A DNA stretch of 64,000 nt from Pyrenochaeta sp. MPI-SDFR-AT-0127 (taxonomy: Eukaryota; Ascomycota; Dothideomycetes; Pleosporales; Cucurbitariaceae), in NCBI GenBank assembly GCA_020747015.1, contig JAGTJM010000016.1, forward strand, positions 310,001 to 374,000, given 5' to 3'. The notes beneath the pieces were generated by a model. It was given only the letters and a program-made list of their open reading frames with translations, made no database searches and had not been told where the DNA came from. A program made the position numbers and the translations under genes. Below, one piece after another: positions 32,017-42,752 of the stretch. Positions within the stretch are counted from its first letter, which is position 1. Every line of letters starts with the position of its first letter.

Positions 32017-32661
32017 GAAATCAGTCAGACTCAGCTTAACCTGAAGCGTCGACGCAGTGTATCCGAAGATGAGCTGTCAGAGGAGCAGCGACAGCACCAT
32101 GCCGTTTCTGTTATCCGGGAAACCTCGCGAATTGCAATACAGACTTCAGAAACGGATGTGTACAAGGTACATATTCCTAAAGTTGGAACACCAATCTATC
32201 TCCCTGGTCGAGTGATTGGGAGGCAATTCATCATTCCCGAATTTAAGGACAAATATGGCATATATCTTCCATGTGAATCAGCAAAAGAGACAGGCTGCTT
32301 GCTCAAGTTACCAATACCGATACCAAACTCAACAGACACGTACGAACTACATTACGCACCGATGCACAAAGTAATAAACCACCTGCAATTCATCCTTCAG
32401 TCAACGGACTTGAACGGAACGATATATCAAACACCTCTGGCTTTCCCTTCCCATACCGATACATTATACTCGTTTTTTAGGGTCCGTCAGGATCAAGTAG
32501 ATGATCTACCCTTCCCATCTTTGGTAAAATTAATGAAGGTATCACAGCAGTGGCAAGCAGAATCGGAGTCGGGGAATCAAGAGGCTGGGGCGATAACAGA
32601 GTGTCTGATTGTTGCATTAAAAAATGCGTCGATGCCTGATACATGCCTTCTTATTACTTAA
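32017..32661 (+). CDS. Hypothetical protein segment, likely 3' exon of the preceding gene
   Basis: An open frame of 215 codons follows a stop at 32014-32016. It begins with a basic/acidic stretch (LNLKRRRSVSEDELSEEQRQ), then a globular-looking part: YKVHIPKVGTPIYLPGRVIG, EFKDKYGIYLPCESAKE, YELHYAPMHKVINHLQFILQ, and ends at TAA. There is no methionine near the N-terminal end, which suggests it is spliced to upstream sequence, probably the frame at 31520. An acceptor CAG at about 32034-32036 would fit. Function unknown. It is 11 bp tail-to-tail with a small minus-strand frame. Confidence 0.4.
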   Translation, partial: EISQTQLNLKRRRSVSEDELSEEQRQHHAVSVIRETSRIAIQTSETDVYKVHIPKVGTPIYLPGRVIGRQFIIPEFKDKYGIYLPCESAKETGCLLKLPIPIPNSTDTYELHYAPMHKVINHLQFILQSTDLNGTIYQTPLAFPSHTDTLYSFFRVRQDQVDDLPFPSLVKLMKVSQQWQAESESGNQEAGAITECLIVALKNASMPDTCLLIT

Positions 32662-32672
32662 GTAGGCGTGTA

Positions 32673-32876
32673 TTAGGGCATCGTGTGTATAGTAAACGTG
32701 CACGCCTGTGTCCATATTAATGTATTCCCCTTCTTAATTTCTATCCGGCTTGTGATATCTTGAGTCCCTTGAGTATTTTGAAGGCGCACTTGACCATCTT
32801 CCACGGTAACATGGCCATCTTTATTAAGTTCCATCCGCCCAAGTCCACCTATTAGCACGTATTGTTGCGAGGGCAT
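32673..32876 (-). CDS. Small hypothetical frame, 67 aa
   Basis: ATG at 32876 to TAA at 32673, reading MPSQQYVLIGGLGRMELNKD, then DGQVRLQNTQGTQDITSRIE. The composition is unlike the usual shadow frames (few Ser/Arg/Cys, alternating beta-like pattern), so it may be real, but length and lack of homology knowledge keep the confidence low. Confidence 0.25.
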   Translation of the reverse strand: MPSQQYVLIGGLGRMELNKDGHVTVEDGQVRLQNTQGTQDITSRIEIKKGNTLIWTQACTFTIHTMP

Positions 32877-33168
32877 GGTAGCTGGAGTGGCGTCGTGCTA
32901 GCTGGATGTCGTTGGAGTCGGTAAATGAAGATTGTGTCATTATTAGTATTAAAGCCACTTATGTTTGAAGCGGTCACTTATAAGGATATAGTGTTGAGGA
33001 ATAAAATGCACCGACGAGATCAGCGGAGTAGGATACTCTATCTGGCGTTCGTGGGTATCATTCGAGGCCAGAAGTTGACGTTTGGGCCGAGTGCGGGGTG
33101 TTGGACTCGACAGGAGCAATCTTGTGACTGTTACCCCGCGTAATCTCGCCTCTCGCTCACATGCTAAT

Positions 33169-33420
33169 ATGGCGTATTCCGTGATTTCAAACACTGGTTA
33201 TACGCCTAGAGGCAACTCGCTACACTCTAGCGTGCACGGCCACGAACAACACACTGCGCCTGCTCATGACGGTTTACCCTTGGCGCGAAGCCAGGCCCGT
33301 ACGCATCCCATGCACATCCCTGCACCGGTAAGTCAGAGCTTGAGCGTCGAGCACGGTTAGATGCAGGGGCTGCCAGCCCAGAATAGTATGTTGCTGCGGG
33401 AATGGTCGATACCTAGGTAG
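33169..33420 (+). CDS. Doubtful small spliced frame
   Basis: ATG at 33169 opens 53 codons (MAYSVISNTGYTPRGNSLHS and so on, ending HPMHIPAP). A textbook GTAAGT donor follows at 33328, and phase-0 sequence resumes after the CAG at 33366 as GLPAQNSMLLREWSIPR then TAG. The 39-nt intron would be shorter than any other in this window. No domain recognised. It could be a real small gene or a chance arrangement. Confidence 0.2.
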
Positions 33421-35104
33421 GACGACTGTCTGGATCAACGCAACAGAACCACAGCTAAACCATAAAAAGATTGAGGCTTCTACTGACCTGAGCCATTGAG
33501 ATGGGGAAACAAAGAACATTGTATTCCCCGGAACGGAAGATTGGGGTATGGCGGCAATGCTTTTGACATTTCTGAAGACGAAGAGGTGAAAGCAACTAGA
33601 TTTGTGCTCGAAGTATAGATTCTGGACTATGCGTACAGTCCTAAAGGCAAGACACAGATTGCGGCAATGATAGCTCTCTCACTTTATGTCATGCTTGTAT
33701 TTCTCCACATTGGTTACTCGGTTACGACCAGATGGTATTCAAAGTAGTTGGGGTTCTCCATCAGAGCTAACTGCACTTGCAATGAACTCAAACTCCTACC
33801 AGCAGACTGGGGAACACAGGGGGTGGCATAGAAAGTATCGACGTCTTTAAGGAAAAGGGATGGGTTCGACTGAAAGACGAAAGAGCTCAGATGGTATTTG
33901 AGGACACTCTCTGTAAGGAAAAACTGCAAAACGGAGTAGCATATGCTTATTCTTGATCGGCACTGATTCAGACCTGGCTTATTTCGTAGTAATTTACTTC
34001 TCTCAGTAACGAGCATCTAAGCGATAGCATAGGCAACGAATCGCTCAACAGGGCTGGCCAGTGAGTGATAACTTTATAGCTGTTCAAACGCAGCGCACAG
34101 TGTGTTGAAGCCCTCCAGAGTACCACAAGGTGTATATATTCGACTCGACTTTAATTCTACGTTCATAGCTGCGAAAGTTTTGCCGCAAACGCCCGTGACA
34201 TGGAGACGTCACAATTTTCTCCGATGATCTCCCGAGCTCTAGCGTAGGCAGTAATATCACGTGATATTCTCGCTTAAAGTGCACGAGCCCACCACAATCG
34301 TCTATATAAATCCGTCGTCCCTCGTCCTCTCTTCTGTTCTTTAGCTCTCTTTGCCTTTTGGCTTAGATCAAGTGTAGTATCTGTTCTTTTCAGTTTAATC
34401 TCTGAAACGTTCCTACGGGAACATTCAAGATTATTCTTATTTTTGAACCCGGTCCTCAGCTCCCTGGGCTTGCTCATAGCTGAAGGCACAGTGTCGTCGG
34501 TATTGCACTATCTCCGATGTACGCGACCCTCTTTTTCGTTGACTGCATGCGCCTTGTGCGATGCGTTGAAGAAGAAGACAATAGTCGACCAAGCTCACCG
34601 AGCGTGTCTCGGTTTGATCGTGTATTCGACCTCGGACCACATGGTTCTATTCATTGTTTTTGCATTTTGCAGTGCACGGATCATTAAATATTTAACCTCG
34701 TGAGATGTAAAATCGCCTAAAAATTGCGCTACGGATCGCTTTACACCTGCCATGACGGCTGCAGATGTCCACATATTGCGTAGCCCCTCTCAATCTTCGT
34801 AGTGGCGGTCACGGCTACGAAATTAGAGCTGCGCTGCTTTGACTACCTAACACAATCCTGAACCAGACGTCTTCTTCTATTGCAACACAGCCGAACACAT
34901 GCTCCACGATCAATGTGTGATACCATGATGAACAATAAAGGACCGTGGCATCAGCTCGCCAAGGGATCATAATATCTACGTCATGAAGAGCGAAGGAGGC
35001 GAACACCTACGCGAGTTGCTTCAAAGGCACATTATCACAAGTACCACGAACTACACTACTCGTCCCTAGCCCCAACCAATATAGCACTCTGTTCGGAAAC
35101 AATC
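33421..35104. other. Spacer with an LTR-like or promoter-like segment around 34.2-34.7 kb
   Basis: No gene is supported. Between 34195 and about 34500 several features cluster: GTGAC/GTCAC inverted arms at 34195-34199 and 34208-34212, a perfect 16-bp palindrome AATATCACGTGATATT at 34253-34268, TATATAAA at 34304-34311, and a CT-rich leader after it. This looks like the promoter half of an LTR or of an unannotated transcript. No second LTR or retroelement coding sequence is visible. Confidence 0.3.
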
Positions 35105-36136
35105 ATGCAACACAACACTCCTCATCATAGCGCAAAGTTCGAAGGCTATTACTCCAAATTTGACCTCGCCAGCGGCTCTCACATCGCTCTCATCATCTGC
35201 TCTGTCCCCAATGCCTCGTCACGCCCGCACATGGTCTCATTCACATACTACCCTAAAGACGGCAAAAACATATTTCAAAGAGAGCATTTTGTTGACAACA
35301 TTGAGCGCGTGGTCACCGATGAAAAGACCAAGGCGTTTGAGCTCCAAGTCCCCGGAATGGGCTACATGAAAGTCGCGACCAATGGTACGGCGACTTACAA
35401 GCTGAAAGCAGAGGATTGGACGTTGGAGGCGCAAAGCGATAACATCATAGCATGGCGAGAGGACAAAAGTACGCCGGAGGGATGGATCATCAATCTCCCT
35501 CTACCTCTACATTGGCACGTTCACTCTTTCTGCTCAACCGCCACCTTCACCTTGTCCATACCCTCCCTCGGCGACGCGCTTCCAGCAGCAGACCGCCAAA
35601 ACAAGGCAACCATCCACCAAGAAAAGAACTGGGCGAATAGCTTCCCCGACGCGCACATGTGGGTGCAAGCCTGGGACGCCAGCGAAAACCGCGGTATATG
35701 CCTAGCTGGCGGAAATATCTTATACAACACCGCATACTTGCTAGGCTACCGCTCTCCCTCTCTAAACCTGGACTTTGTTCCACCATTCTCCGTGTCTTAT
35801 TTGAACATGCTCTCTCCCTTCATGAGCGTAACGAACGATTGGGCCGCCCGCACATTCTCCATCTCCGTGTCAGACTACTTCCATAAGCTCGAGCTCAAGG
35901 CACATGCCCCGAAAGAACCAGGCTGGTTCGGTCTCGCAAGTCCATTTCCAGATGGCCATAGGGCGAACTTCTGTATAGAAAGCTTCATTGCGACGATTGA
36001 GGTCGAGATATTCGAGAGGCAAGGGTGGATGCCGTGGAGTGTGTGGAAGAAGGTGAAGACAGACCGGTTTGAGGGTGCGAGTTTGGAGTTTGCAGGAGAG
36101 TATTATCCGGAGAGGGGAGAACACAAGAGAGAATAA
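35105..36136 (+). CDS. Tocopherol-cyclase-like (lipocalin-type) protein
   Basis: The protein is 343 aa, single exon, ATG at 35105. It is beta-rich throughout. The segment QEKNWANSFPDAHMWVQAWD (about 173-192) resembles the K-x-W-G-x-x-F-P-x-x-W-x-W-x-Q signature of the tocopherol cyclase family, and the N-terminal FEGYYSKFDLASGSHIALII and central GWIINLPLPLHWHVHS also fit that two-lobed fold. Plant members cyclise tocopherol precursors. Fungi do not make tocopherols, so here the role is unknown, possibly binding or cyclising another hydrophobic molecule. No signal peptide or membrane segment. Assignment is from motif memory, hence moderate confidence. Confidence 0.6.
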   Translation: MQHNTPHHSAKFEGYYSKFDLASGSHIALIICSVPNASSRPHMVSFTYYPKDGKNIFQREHFVDNIERVVTDEKTKAFELQVPGMGYMKVATNGTATYKLKAEDWTLEAQSDNIIAWREDKSTPEGWIINLPLPLHWHVHSFCSTATFTLSIPSLGDALPAADRQNKATIHQEKNWANSFPDAHMWVQAWDASENRGICLAGGNILYNTAYLLGYRSPSLNLDFVPPFSVSYLNMLSPFMSVTNDWAARTFSISVSDYFHKLELKAHAPKEPGWFGLASPFPDGHRANFCIESFIATIEVEIFERQGWMPWSVWKKVKTDRFEGASLEFAGEYYPERGEHKRE

Positions 36137-36401
36137 TATTCAGACTTCAAGATGATGAAGAGAGTGTGTGAGAGAGTATATATATATTCCTGTATTGAGA
36201 TGATTTAAACAATATTTTCAACCAGAAAAATATCTATTGGAACTTTTTACGTGTAGCCTATTGATGCGTTGCAAACGCACTCGTCCTACGCTATGCTTTT
36301 CTATGAAGCGTCCCATATCACATACACTACACAAGACCAACGCAACAAGTCGGTTGTATCGCAAGTCCCCTAATAATGTCGTTACAGCCAAGCGGTGTTT
36401 C

Positions 36402-39060
36402 CTAATTTTTGAACACAGTAGCCTTACTCCATCGGGACGCTGCCTTTGCCCTGTAGTCGTCCTTGACTTTAGTCTCGCTCCTCCACTCATCCAACAACGC
36501 TAGACCTTCTTCAGCTTGTTCTTTCGTAATATTGGGGAGGTCTAGGGTCTTCGTCAGATCCTCTTCATTTTGGCTCTTTGAACTGCCGTCGAGAAGAAAT
36601 CGAACGTTGTAGGCGGATTGAAGGTGGGCTGCACTCTGTGAGTTTTCTTTCAAGAAGTCGTTATTATAGCCTTTGAGGTCAGCATCCGCGGATGGAACGG
36701 TGAAGGACTCCTTGATGACCTGGGAAACTTGTGCTGGGAGGGGCTCAGAGAGTTTGCTGACTGTGTGGTATTAGCAAGGCGGTAAATAGTGAAGAGGAGA
36801 ATTTAGCCGTACTAGCTTGACGAAAGCGCACACTCTGTTCGTGCAGCTTCGGGCTGTCTGGGTCGATCTCTCGAGCTGATTGCAAGCACTTTAGGGCCTG
36901 TAGGTACTTCTCTGTGCAGCTGATTAGCACAGCATCATTGTAAATGCTTGGATAAAGACCTACTTCTCCGGATATAGACTTCGAAGCCCACGGTTTGAGC
37001 CTCAATATTTTGTGGACTCAGCTCAAGCATAGGCCGCAAGAACCTCAGCGCTGCCTCCAATGGTTCTTTGGTCTGTAGTAACTTGTCGCCATTCGGGTCT
37101 GTGTCCTCCTTCTTTGTCTCTCCGTCGTCTCCCTTCGCGGTCGCCTTTGCGGCAGCTGCGGCCTTCTTCTCTGCCTCCGCCTTTTCTGCCTTTTCCTTTT
37201 CCTTCTTTGCTTTCTTTTCTGCCTTTTTCCGCTCTACAGGATCCAGCTTGTCCAGGTCAACTTGGTCTCCATGGGCTAAACGAGGATTGTCCGCTAGCTT
37301 CAAGTAGATCTTTACTGCCTCGACTGCTGCACGCGTGAAGAATGGGTGGCTGCGTAGGTGATCTTCCCACCGAATCATATCGATGTATGCGCGGATCTGC
37401 CCTTTCCGTAAGGAGAAGCTGTGGAAGTCGAATTGGTCCTCGTGCCAAACATCGAAGATGTCTGCAATGGCAGTAAAGCGTTTAAGAGCGAGGCCCCATC
37501 TCTGCTGTCGTAGGTATGCTTCACCATCTTCGATCAGATACCACATGCACTGCATGTCATGAAGATCACCGAGGGGTCCGCCAACCGTCTCGTTTCGAGT
37601 GAACTTGCTCATCGTATTCAAGGCATTTTCGTTCTCATTGTTACGGAGCTGATACTTGGCGCACTTGGTGTTGATGTATCGATCCCTCTCATCGAGCTCT
37701 CGTGCATGGCTGATCGTTTCTGAAGCTTTCTGCACGTCACCGGCATGCTTGTATATACGGGCTTTGGTCTGGTTGTAATCGACTGACTTTGGGTCCTTTT
37801 CGAGCAACTGGTCGATGTATTCCATAGCCTTCTTTAGGTCGCGACTTTGAACGTAGTTGTAGTGTTGTGCAAGGAAGTACAGCACAGATTGCTCGAAGCG
37901 ATCTGAGGTATCGCCATTGGTCGTGCCTTCCGCGGAGCCGTTCGCTTGTTTGTCAGAGGCATATCCAAGTACGAGCTCTTCGATGACTGCTTTCTTGTCG
38001 GGATCTTGGTAAAGCGACTTGATATTTGGAAATGTCGAAGGCACGCCCTTGTTCAATTTCCATCGTAGATATGCATCTACCGCGGTCTTGAAGTCATCGC
38101 CTTTCAAGAAGTCCAACGGTATCCGCCTGGCAGCGTCGTTGCGTTCGTTCTTGGTGGCGTACGCCTGGTACAGCTCATTAAGCTTTTCAATATCTGCGTC
38201 ATTGGACCGGCTCAGACCGAGCGCTTTTTCCAACCCGTCAAAGTATGCACGATATTCACTGTTCCGGTCCAGTAGAATCCGGTAGGCCTTCTCAGCCTCC
38301 TCGTTTCTGCCGAGCTCCAACAGATATTTAGCCCTGAGCTCTAGTGCAGCCGTGCGATCCAAGCTGTTCCTCACAACCTCATCCAAATGCTTCAATGCCC
38401 GTTCTGTGTCCCCAGCCTCAGCCATCAGCGTATTTTTGTACAGGGTCGCTTCGGAATGCTCGAGATCGGATTTTGGGGGGGTCTGCTTTAGTGTCTCCTC
38501 GTACGTCTTGAGGATGTTCTCTGCCTCCGCGAGGTTCCCGGCAAGATGATATGCCACCGCCAAAGCAGTCCAATTCTGTCGCAATTGTGGCCGCTCCTGC
38601 ATCATCTTCCTCCTACTCTCAATGTATCCTTCATAGTCTCGAATCTGGCATTGGAGGAGGGCGAGGTCGCGGAGGATGTTGAGTGAGTTCGGTTCGATGC
38701 GCAGCGCAAATTTGTATGCCTTGATGGCCTCCTCGTAGTTTTTAACTGACCGCCATAGTAATCCGTAGACGTGCCAGCAAATGTGTGACTTCATATCATT
38801 CTTTAGAGCGAGCTTGCATAGATTGAATGCTTCCTCTCCCTGGTGTTGTGAATTGAGAATAAGAGCTTTCATGGCTTGTGTATCGCCATGGTTCGGGTGT
38901 TTACGTAGAATCTGTTCTGCTGCTTTGAGGCCTGGTGGGGTTAAAAGTGATGATTGCTGTGGGGTGGTTGGCCCGCACCTTTTTTGTATTGTTTTCCCTC
39001 ATAGTGTTTAACAAGAGAGCGAAAGAGCGTCTGCTCCTTGCTGGGCAGTGGTTGTGGCAT
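36402..39060 (-). CDS. NAA15: NAA15/NAT1, TPR auxiliary subunit of N-terminal acetyltransferase A
   Basis: Naa15 anchors the catalytic Naa10 at the ribosome exit so that nascent Ser/Ala/Thr/Gly N-termini are acetylated after Met removal. Four exons: 39060-38979, 38931-36964, 36911-36813 and 36760-36402 (introns 47, 52, 52 nt). Every phase fits, and the product is 835 aa, the usual family length. It starts MPQPLPSKEQTLFRSLVKHY and continues YEGKQYKKGLKAAEQILRKH, HGDTQAMKALILNSQG, the family's most conserved opening. TPR-type repeats run to about residue 590 (CWHVYGLLWRSVKNYEEAIK, RIEPNSLNILRDLALLQ, NWTALAVAYHLAGNLAEAE). A Lys/Glu/Ala-rich insert (ERKKAEKKAKKEKEKAEKAE) follows at about 610-660, then LRPMLELSPQNIEAQTVGFEVYIRR. 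The catalytic subunit is not in the window. Confidence 0.95.
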
Positions 39061-39629
39061 AGCGACAGTCGGTGGGCGAGGGTCTGCTCACGAATAACTT
39101 CTGGTCGGAATATGAACGGTCGGCAAGGCTCCTGACGAGGCTAAAACAGGCGACAATGAGAAGCGAATATGACCTATGATCGACAAAATGGCATTGCGAC
39201 AGCACGCTAGTAGATCGCCCTGGTACGGGTGGCTGGCTGGTGGTGAGAGCTGCACGACGTTGCATTGTGGGGAGCTCTGAAATTCGATGTCGGAGCACCA
39301 TGACCGCTAGCGTTTCCACCCGAGCCTCAAATCGAGGGGCACGTGCTTCCAGTGTCATGGCCTGTTCAGCGGACAAACATGCGCGAAGGCGTGCACAGCG
39401 TGCAGATTACCAATTTGATCATACATTACTGAGTTTGATTTACGTTCTATGTAATAATGCAATATATTTATCCAGGATGAGCTACAAATGGCACGTCACC
39501 AGTATGCTGTCGTGTAATTCAAAATGCGAAGACGAACAACTATCTGGAGCTAGTCCAGATTTAATGGCGATACACAACAATTATAAGCATACCGTGGTGG
39601 TTCATGTCTGTAGTAATTCCGAGGTCCCG
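39061..39629. other. Spacer between NAA15 and the Fpg gene
   Basis: A 569-bp region holding the NAA15 promoter and the 3' end of the Fpg gene (both genes lie on the minus strand). A 122-codon minus frame at 39008-39376 overlaps the NAA15 start in another phase and is rejected. Nothing else recognised. Confidence 0.45.
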
Positions 39630-41016
39630 TCATTTCGATAGACGGCCAGATCTACGCCTTCCACTAGTGTCTTCGCTCTTGATGTCCTCCTTCTGTGCCT
39701 TCTTGCCCTTCTTTGATACCTCTTGGGTAATTTTTTGCTTCTTGGGTTTCGGGGCTGTCTCTTCCTCAGCGCCTTCCGGCTCTGATTTGACCTCTAGCTT
39801 CTTGCGCCCCCTCTTCGGCTGAGCAGGCTTTTCCTCTCCCGCGTCTAGATCCACTTCCTCATCCTTCACCGCCGTAGCCTTCCTCTTCCCGTTCTTCTTC
39901 GGCTTGCTGTCTTCCGGCTCCTCCTCCTCCTCATCATCCACAGCACCCTCGGAAACATCACCAGCAACAGCCGCAGTCTTCTTCTGTACACTTGGTACCA
40001 TGGCTGAAGTCCTCCCGCCCACCTTTACGAACGTAATCTTAGCACCATTTGGTAACTTGCTTCCGTCCTTCTTCCCTTTAGACCATCGGTGCTTCATGAG
40101 CCAATCTTCTGGGAACAGATCCGAGTCTGCATTCGCTTCGATGGCAGTATCGCAAACATTAAGGATTGCATCATGTAGTCGCTTTACTTGCTCATCATTA
40201 AAGGTGTTGCTGTACTGTTCAGGATGAAGGCGAGCTTGGTACAGAACTTCGTCTCTGTGTGGTGTGAGCGTACTTTTCATTTCATATAAGTGGCTGTAGC
40301 AGGTACTCACCCAACCCAATTTCCGATACCCGAAATACAACCCTGATCCAGTAACAGCGCTTTCACTGGTACTTTCTTGCTCCTCAACTTCTTAATCAGC
40401 CAGTCGACGGTGAATATATCTCTGTCGATGACGGGGTCTGGCCCGTTCTCTTTTAGCGGCGATGTCTTCCTTATTTCATCGGCGTCCGCCTCCACAAGCC
40501 TTATCCGACCTAGTCGTCTCGGATCTACGAATGCAACCTCGCTTTTGGGGCCTTCTTTTAGCTGTAATACAAATTTCCAGAATCGCGGTGGCCATTCAGC
40601 CTGCTCGGCTTTTTTTGGTCGATAGTATGCACTCTCGTCGTTGCTGAATTTAATCCATCCTGTCATGCCCAAGTGCATCAAGGGATGTGGCGACGAGTCC
40701 ATAACGAGCCAAAAGTATTTGCCTTGTTGACGTGCATCAATGATCTTCTTGCCAGTGATTGCTTTTTGGAATGCAGATGCCGATGTGCCAACCTTGCCGT
40801 ATACGATCTTTTCGGTTGTCAGTGCTGCTTGGTCGGCAAAGAACAGAAAAGGAAGATATCCGGGCATACATCATCTTCTTGAGTCTTGATTGCTTCTACT
40901 GTTTTGCCAACAGCATGCTTCTTCAGATAATGCACGAGACGCGCAACCTCTGCGATCTGGAAACGCGTTAGCTTTCTCGCCTGTGTGAGAGCTTGAGAGC
41001 CACTTGCCTCAGGCAT
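39630..41016 (-). CDS. Formamidopyrimidine-DNA glycosylase (Fpg/MutM-type), zincless, with long charged tail
   Basis: A base-excision-repair enzyme that removes oxidised purines and nicks the strand by beta,delta-elimination. Four exons: 41016-41008, 40956-40870, 40807-40311 and 40254-39630. Length is 405 aa. Exon 1 is only the 9 bases encoding Met-Pro-Glu, whose Pro2 is the catalytic nucleophile and Glu3 a catalytic acid; it is followed by a GC-AG intron (GCAAGT donor at 41007). Then IAEVARLVHYLKKHAVGKTV, the LMHLGMTGW block, FVDPRRLGRI and LLLDQGCISGIGNWVGDEVL with the helix-two-turn-helix, continuing into YQARLHPEQ. The C-terminal zinc finger of bacterial Fpg is absent, as in plant and fungal members. 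About 130 residues of Lys/Glu-rich tail (KKNGKRKATAV, KRGRKKLEVKSE, SGRRRSGRLSK) look like nuclear localisation and DNA/protein contacts. Divergent from the agmatinase gene. Confidence 0.92.
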
Positions 41017-41491
41017 ATTGTCTTGACTACTGCGGGTTCCTCGTCTTGCAAGATCGATATATGAAGTGACAGCAACGAGCACAGCGTTGCAATATTAGAT
41101 GACGCGTAATACACCTGAACGCGAGGTTGAGCTGAGAAGGGGAGGATGATTGAGGTCATAGCTCCAAACGCGAAGTCGCGTACTCACGGGACCTCCGCAT
41201 AACGTCATTGGTCACACTCAGATCCTTCATCACCCCAAGCCGCTTGCTAATGCCGCCCGTCCCGTCTCATGTATTGTTCAACATCGCCTTGTGATCCGCT
41301 GAGTATGCCGTTCCTCAATGGCTAGGTTGGACCTTCCTGTCTGGGATGCCCCGCAGCGCCGTTCGCGGAACGACTTCGAGCTATGATAAGACGCGCTTTT
41401 ACATAATTCCGCGCCCTACAATGTGACCCCACAAACATATAATGTTCCCGCACTTTCTTCACAATTGCATTAATTTTCTTGTAGGTTCACA
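41017..41491. promoter_or_regulatory. Divergent promoter region, Fpg / agmatinase
   Basis: A 475-bp intergenic region between divergent start codons. Just before the agmatinase ATG, the sequence CTTGTAG followed by GTTCACA resembles the 3' end of a leader intron. No TATA box recognised. Confidence 0.4.
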
Positions 41492-42752
41492 ATGTTGTGG
41501 AATTGGGTAGCTATTTCTGCCCTTGCGGCTTGCGTGTCCACACACTCGAACCATCATGTTCATGATCAAGAGCCAATATCACAAGAAGGTTTGGACGAGC
41601 TAGAGAGGAAATGGGGTACCGATGTAAGACAACGGTGTGACTGTACCGACATTATAGCTAACGAAATCCTAGTGGGGCTTCAGTGGGATCTCAACCTTTG
41701 CTCATCTGCCGCACACCCGCTGCTTAACCCATCCACAGACTGCCTATGACATCGCAGTTCTTGGTGCACCCTTTGACACCTCTGTCTCCTATAGACCAGG
41801 TGCTCGATTCGGTCCTCGGGCTATAAGAGCTGGCTCTGCTCGTCAAACATCGTTTCGTGGCTTCAATCCGCGGGCGAACCTAAATCCATACACGTCATGG
41901 GCTACGATTGTCGATTGTGGTGATATACCTGTCACACCTTTTGACAATGTACTTGCATTGCGGCAGATGAGCGAAGCTTTTCTAGAGTTAGGAAAGCGAG
42001 GACCAACACCAAAGAGTACAGAAAGCGGAGTTCAGTACTTTAAGAAGCCAAAGCTACTCACCCTGGGGGGAGATCACAGCATTGCGCTCCCAGCGCTAAG
42101 AGCACTAAAAGAGGTGTATGGAACACCTATTGCAGTTGTTCATTTCGATGCACATCTGGATACTTGGCATCCTGCAAAGTACCCTTCCGCTTGGATTGAC
42201 CCAGAGGATCTGTCAACGCGATCGTTCTTCAATCACGGGAGCATGTTTTGGATTGCTGCAACAGAAGGATTGATTGCAAATGGGTCAAGTGTACATGCTG
42301 GACTTAGGACAAGGCTATCAGGTGATGATGCGGAAGACTACGCGGATGATTCACAGCAAGGCTGGATTCGTATCGCAACAGATGATATCGACGACATTGG
42401 AGCAAAGGGCGTCATCGAAACAATCATGAACCGCGTGGGCACTGAAACCCCGGTCTACCTCAGCATCGACATCGATGTGATCGATCCAGGACTTGCACCA
42501 GGAACTGGTACTCCAGAGCCTGGTGGTTGGACTACCAGGGAGCTGATCAGAATCTTGAGAGGTATTGAGGGCATGAATGTCATCGGTGCGGATATTGTGG
42601 AGGTCAGCCCTGCGTACGATGGCGCTGCCGAAACAACGGCTCTCGCTGCTGCGCAGGTCGCGTACGAAGTGCTAACAAGCATGGTTCGAAAGGGTCTTAT
42701 CGAGCAAGCGAAAGCCGGAAATATCAAGCAGAGCAATAAGGACGAACTATAA
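41492..42752 (+). CDS. Agmatinase/ureohydrolase-family enzyme with signal peptide and C-terminal KDEL
   Basis: Two exons, 41492-41623 and 41673-42752, with a 49-nt intron, giving 403 aa. Ureohydrolases use a dimanganese centre to cleave guanidino groups; agmatinase makes putrescine and urea. Metal-binding blocks are all visible: LGGDHSIALPALRAL, VVHFDAHLDTW, LSIDIDVIDPGLAPGTGTPE and DIVEVSPAYDGAAETTALAA. The N-terminal domain YDIAVLGAPFDTSVSYRPGA, RFGPRAIRAGS is agmatinase-type rather than arginase-type. The first about 18 residues (MLWNWVAISALAACVSTHS) form a signal peptide, and the protein ends SNKDEL, an ER-retrieval-like tetrapeptide. The substrate is not certain from sequence (agmatine or another guanidino compound). 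Secretory-pathway agmatinases occur in filamentous fungi, as far as I recall. Confidence 0.9.

Noticed and set aside
39008..39376. 122-codon minus-strand frame overlapping the NAA15 start
   Set aside because: Different phase from NAA15 exon 1 and no features; the real start is explained by the spliced model at 39060.
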